From Bacteroidales bacterium UBA4295 (GTDB lineage Bacteria > Bacteroidota > Bacteroidia > Bacteroidales > Paludibacteraceae), in assembly GCA_002395805.1 (NCBI GenBank), contig DGVB01000035.1, forward strand, positions 18,282-34,735: a DNA stretch of 16,454 nucleotides, in the 5' to 3' direction. Shown piece by piece: positions 14,647-16,454 of this stretch (positions are counted from its first letter, which is position 1; the number at the start of each line of letters is the position of its first letter). The position numbers were made by a program, and so were the translations under genes. The notes under the pieces are model-generated. The model did no database searches. It was not told the DNA's origin and saw only the letters and a program-made list of their open reading frames with translations.

Positions 14647-16323
14647 CTATAAGATACTTGCAGTAATGTCTTCTGCTTCGGGGAGATTGAGTTTCTGACG
14701 GACTTGGGTCTTGCGCTGGTAGATGGTTTGGAGACTTTGACGAGTGAGCATGTTGATCTCCTTGGTGGAGAAATCGGCTTTGAGCAAACAACAGAGTTGC
14801 AGTTCCTTTTCGTTCAACCCATCTTTGTATTTGTCCCTAAGACGTGTATAGAAGCCGTCATATACCAGATCAATGGTTTTGTAAATGCTTGGCCAGTCGA
14901 TGAGGGCATTGGCGGTTTCCTCGTTCAATGCCATGAGACGCGCAAGCAGTTGTTGGTTGGCTTCGGTGGGTGTTCCGGCAATCGTTTTGATGACACCCAA
15001 TTGCTGCAACATCAGTTTGCGCACACTTTCCTTATCGTCCGGTTTATCTGCTGACGCCAACATGTTACGCAGGGTCTCAATCTCTTCTTCTTTCTCCAAC
15101 AGCAGCCGTTTGCGGCGGCGATACAGATAGACGAATAATAGGATTCCGCCCAAAGTTACAAAGAACAGCATAATTATCACAATCATCTGCCGTTGGCGGC
15201 TGATGGTCAGGTACAGATTACGTTCACGCAAGTCACTCATAGAACGCTCTTTGGCTTCTGCTACGCGGTAACGGATATAGTCCTTCTCCGACCAGTGGTT
15301 ATGGTATTGTACCAGCGGGAAAAAATGATACGCTCCCTTTTGTGCATACTCCAGCACTTGTCGGTGCGCTAAGAATGCCGCTTCTGTAGCCGGGTCAAAC
15401 TCCGAAGACTCTTTGTATTTCGCAAACAACTCTTCCGCCTCGCGCATATACCGCTCAGCACGCTGTTTGTTACCCTTGTTCAGCCATAAGTGTGACAACG
15501 AATAGAGACTCTCCACCTGCAACCAATTGCCAGCCGCACGGTACTGCTTCGTCAGTACTTCCTGCATTCGGATAGCACGGTCAGTTTGTCCTATTTCGCC
15601 TAACAGGTCAGCATAATTACGGCGAACCACATTGACAATAAACGCTGAGTCCGCAGCTTGTGCAATCGCTTTCTCAAAGCACTTCTCCATCTTGTCATAT
15701 TCGCCGAGCGAGAAATAGACAATCGCCAACGCATTATACACGCGCTCCACTTCGTCCAGATGAATCGCCTTACCGTTATCCAGACCGATGAGCGTCTCCG
15801 TGTATTCGCGCACATGTTCGTAATCATAATCGCGCATGGCTATCTCCGCCGACACGCGCAGTACGATCACTTGCCATAGATGTTCTCCTGATTCTTCCGC
15901 TACCTCGTCGGCATATTTCTTTTGCCGTTGCAGCACTTCCTGTGTCCGCGCTTTGTCACCGTTCCACCAGAAATACATCGCCTCATCCAATCCGGACAAT
16001 ATCATATGGCGTGCATCTCCGTGCTCTTCTTCCCATTGCGTGCGATAATACTCAGACGCCCAACAAATCATGGAATCCTCGGACAGCGATTGCATGGAAT
16101 TGGCATGTAGGTCGCAAATAACGAACCAATACTTAGCCAAATGCTCATCGTCCAACCGTTCAAGACGCTCGACTTGTCGTATCAGCAACTCTGCGGTATC
16201 CCTGCTGCTATATAATAACTCTTCCGCAGTATCAATCCGTTCCCTATCCCTCCGCACACTGCAGCTCACCATGAGGCAAAGAACCATCGCTCCTATCAAT
16301 CCTGTTAAGAACTTGCTTTTCAT
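14647..16323 (-). CDS. Membrane-spanning TPR sensor with C-terminal LuxR-like HTH
   Basis: Likely one-component transcription regulator of 558 residues. The N-terminus KSKFLTGLIGAMVLCLMVSC carries a lipoprotein-type signal with Cys21. Residues 30-370 are helical with TPR-like pairs (for example YNALAIVYFSLGEYDKMEKC, 196-215) and would be periplasmic. A single membrane helix lies at about 380-400, followed by RRRKR, a charged coiled coil (about 405-425) and a C-terminal HTH at about 503-547 (LNEKELQLCCLLKADFSTKEI ... YQRKTQVRQKL) resembling the LuxR-type fold in this family of Bacteroidetes proteins. The ATG at 16323 is chosen because the promoter (16345-16376) lies just upstream; a longer reading from 16380 would begin upstream of the mRNA. 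The gene is monocistronic here and converges on the FGE-like gene. Target genes are unknown. Confidence 0.85.
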   Translation of the reverse strand: MKSKFLTGLIGAMVLCLMVSCSVRRDRERIDTAEELLYSSRDTAELLIRQVERLERLDDEHLAKYWFVICDLHANSMQSLSEDSMICWASEYYRTQWEEEHGDARHMILSGLDEAMYFWWNGDKARTQEVLQRQKKYADEVAEESGEHLWQVIVLRVSAEIAMRDYDYEHVREYTETLIGLDNGKAIHLDEVERVYNALAIVYFSLGEYDKMEKCFEKAIAQAADSAFIVNVVRRNYADLLGEIGQTDRAIRMQEVLTKQYRAAGNWLQVESLYSLSHLWLNKGNKQRAERYMREAEELFAKYKESSEFDPATEAAFLAHRQVLEYAQKGAYHFFPLVQYHNHWSEKDYIRYRVAEAKERSMSDLRERNLYLTISRQRQMIVIIMLFFVTLGGILLFVYLYRRRKRLLLEKEEEIETLRNMLASADKPDDKESVRKLMLQQLGVIKTIAGTPTEANQQLLARLMALNEETANALIDWPSIYKTIDLVYDGFYTRLRDKYKDGLNEKELQLCCLLKADFSTKEINMLTRQSLQTIYQRKTQVRQKLNLPEAEDITASIL

Positions 16324-16344
16324 CTGCTTACTTGAAATTTTCTG

Positions 16345-16376
16345 CAAAGATACTGCTTTTTCACGAATTATGCAAA
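16345..16376 (-). promoter_or_regulatory. Promoter of the TPR/HTH regulator gene
   Basis: On the minus strand TTTG (16376-16373), exactly 20 bases, then TATCTTTG (16352-16345) gives a near-perfect Bacteroidetes promoter. The start of transcription would be near 16338, about 15 bases before the ATG. The -33 box is part of TTGCATAATTC, also found in the rel promoter. Confidence 0.8.
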
Positions 16377-16416
16377 GCAAAACGTCCGCTTATAAACTTT
16401 TCTTCTACGGACACGC

Positions 16417-16433
16417 TGTATTTCAATGCTTTA
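16417..16433 (+). repeat. Inverted partner of the repeat at 14420-14436
   Basis: TGTATTTCAATGCTTTA matches the reverse complement of 14420-14436 at 16 of 17 positions. CTTATAAA stands upstream at 16389-16396, the same order as on the reverse complement of the left side. The remaining bases at this end (16377-16454) contain no gene I can recognise. Confidence 0.4.
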
Positions 16434-16454
16434 GGAGTAGCATATATAAAGTTT

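Noticed and set aside
16324..16380. Longer N-terminus for the regulator gene
   Set aside because: The extension covers the promoter at 16345-16376 and would place the signal peptide 19 residues inside the protein.
1..16454. CRISPR arrays, tRNA/rRNA genes, transposases, toxin-antitoxin or defence genes
   Set aside because: I looked for spaced direct repeats, cloverleaf sequences and characteristic protein motifs and found none.

Overview
The window looks like a chromosomal housekeeping segment of a member of the Bacteroidetes, most likely order Bacteroidales. Four things point there. The three clear promoters have the Bacteroidetes sigma architecture (TTG, 20 bp, TAnnTTTG). Start codons lack Shine-Dalgarno sequences and often follow A-rich leaders. 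The gene content is typical of the phylum: bifunctional Rel, DUF1573, MeaB, and a carboxypeptidase-regulatory-like TonB-dependent receptor followed by a DUF5689 lipoprotein. Short dispersed repeats of a kind I associate with this phylum are also present. Family assignments come from reading the proteins; no database was searched.

Layout. Positions 1-123 are a divergent promoter region. One promoter reads left, out of the window, and the other drives rel. From 124 to 7508 there is a tightly packed plus-strand run: rel, a DUF1573 periplasmic protein, meaB, dnaB and asnS. The first four are joined by overlaps of 4, 4 and 23 bases, and asnS follows after 24 bases. After 55 bases come a large TonB-dependent receptor (7564-10890) and a DUF5689 lipoprotein (10896-12104), then a CvpA-family membrane protein (12108-12590) overlapping folK (12562-12996). 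A secreted formylglycine-generating-enzyme-like protein (13044-14339) ends the plus-strand series. A perfect 16-bp terminator hairpin follows, and then a convergent minus-strand gene (14647-16323) for a membrane-spanning TPR/HTH regulator with its own promoter. No gene is visible in the last 75 bases or so.

How the genes fit together. The first run groups (p)ppGpp metabolism with replication (DnaB) and asparaginyl-tRNA charging, along with a mutase chaperone GTPase and a periplasmic Ig-like protein. The receptor and DUF5689 lipoprotein are probably a cell-surface pair of unknown substrate. CvpA and FolK look like ordinary housekeeping genes. The regulator reads as a periplasmic sensor joined through one membrane helix to a cytoplasmic LuxR-like DNA-binding domain.

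I see no complete undescribed defence or mobile system. The most unusual items are: an eroded second FGE-like copy at the C-terminus of the 13044-14339 protein; 7-base-period repeats lying at or inside three genes; a palindromic repeat read in frame inside rel; an extended -33 motif shared by all three promoters; and a bipartite inverted repeat flanking the regulator gene.
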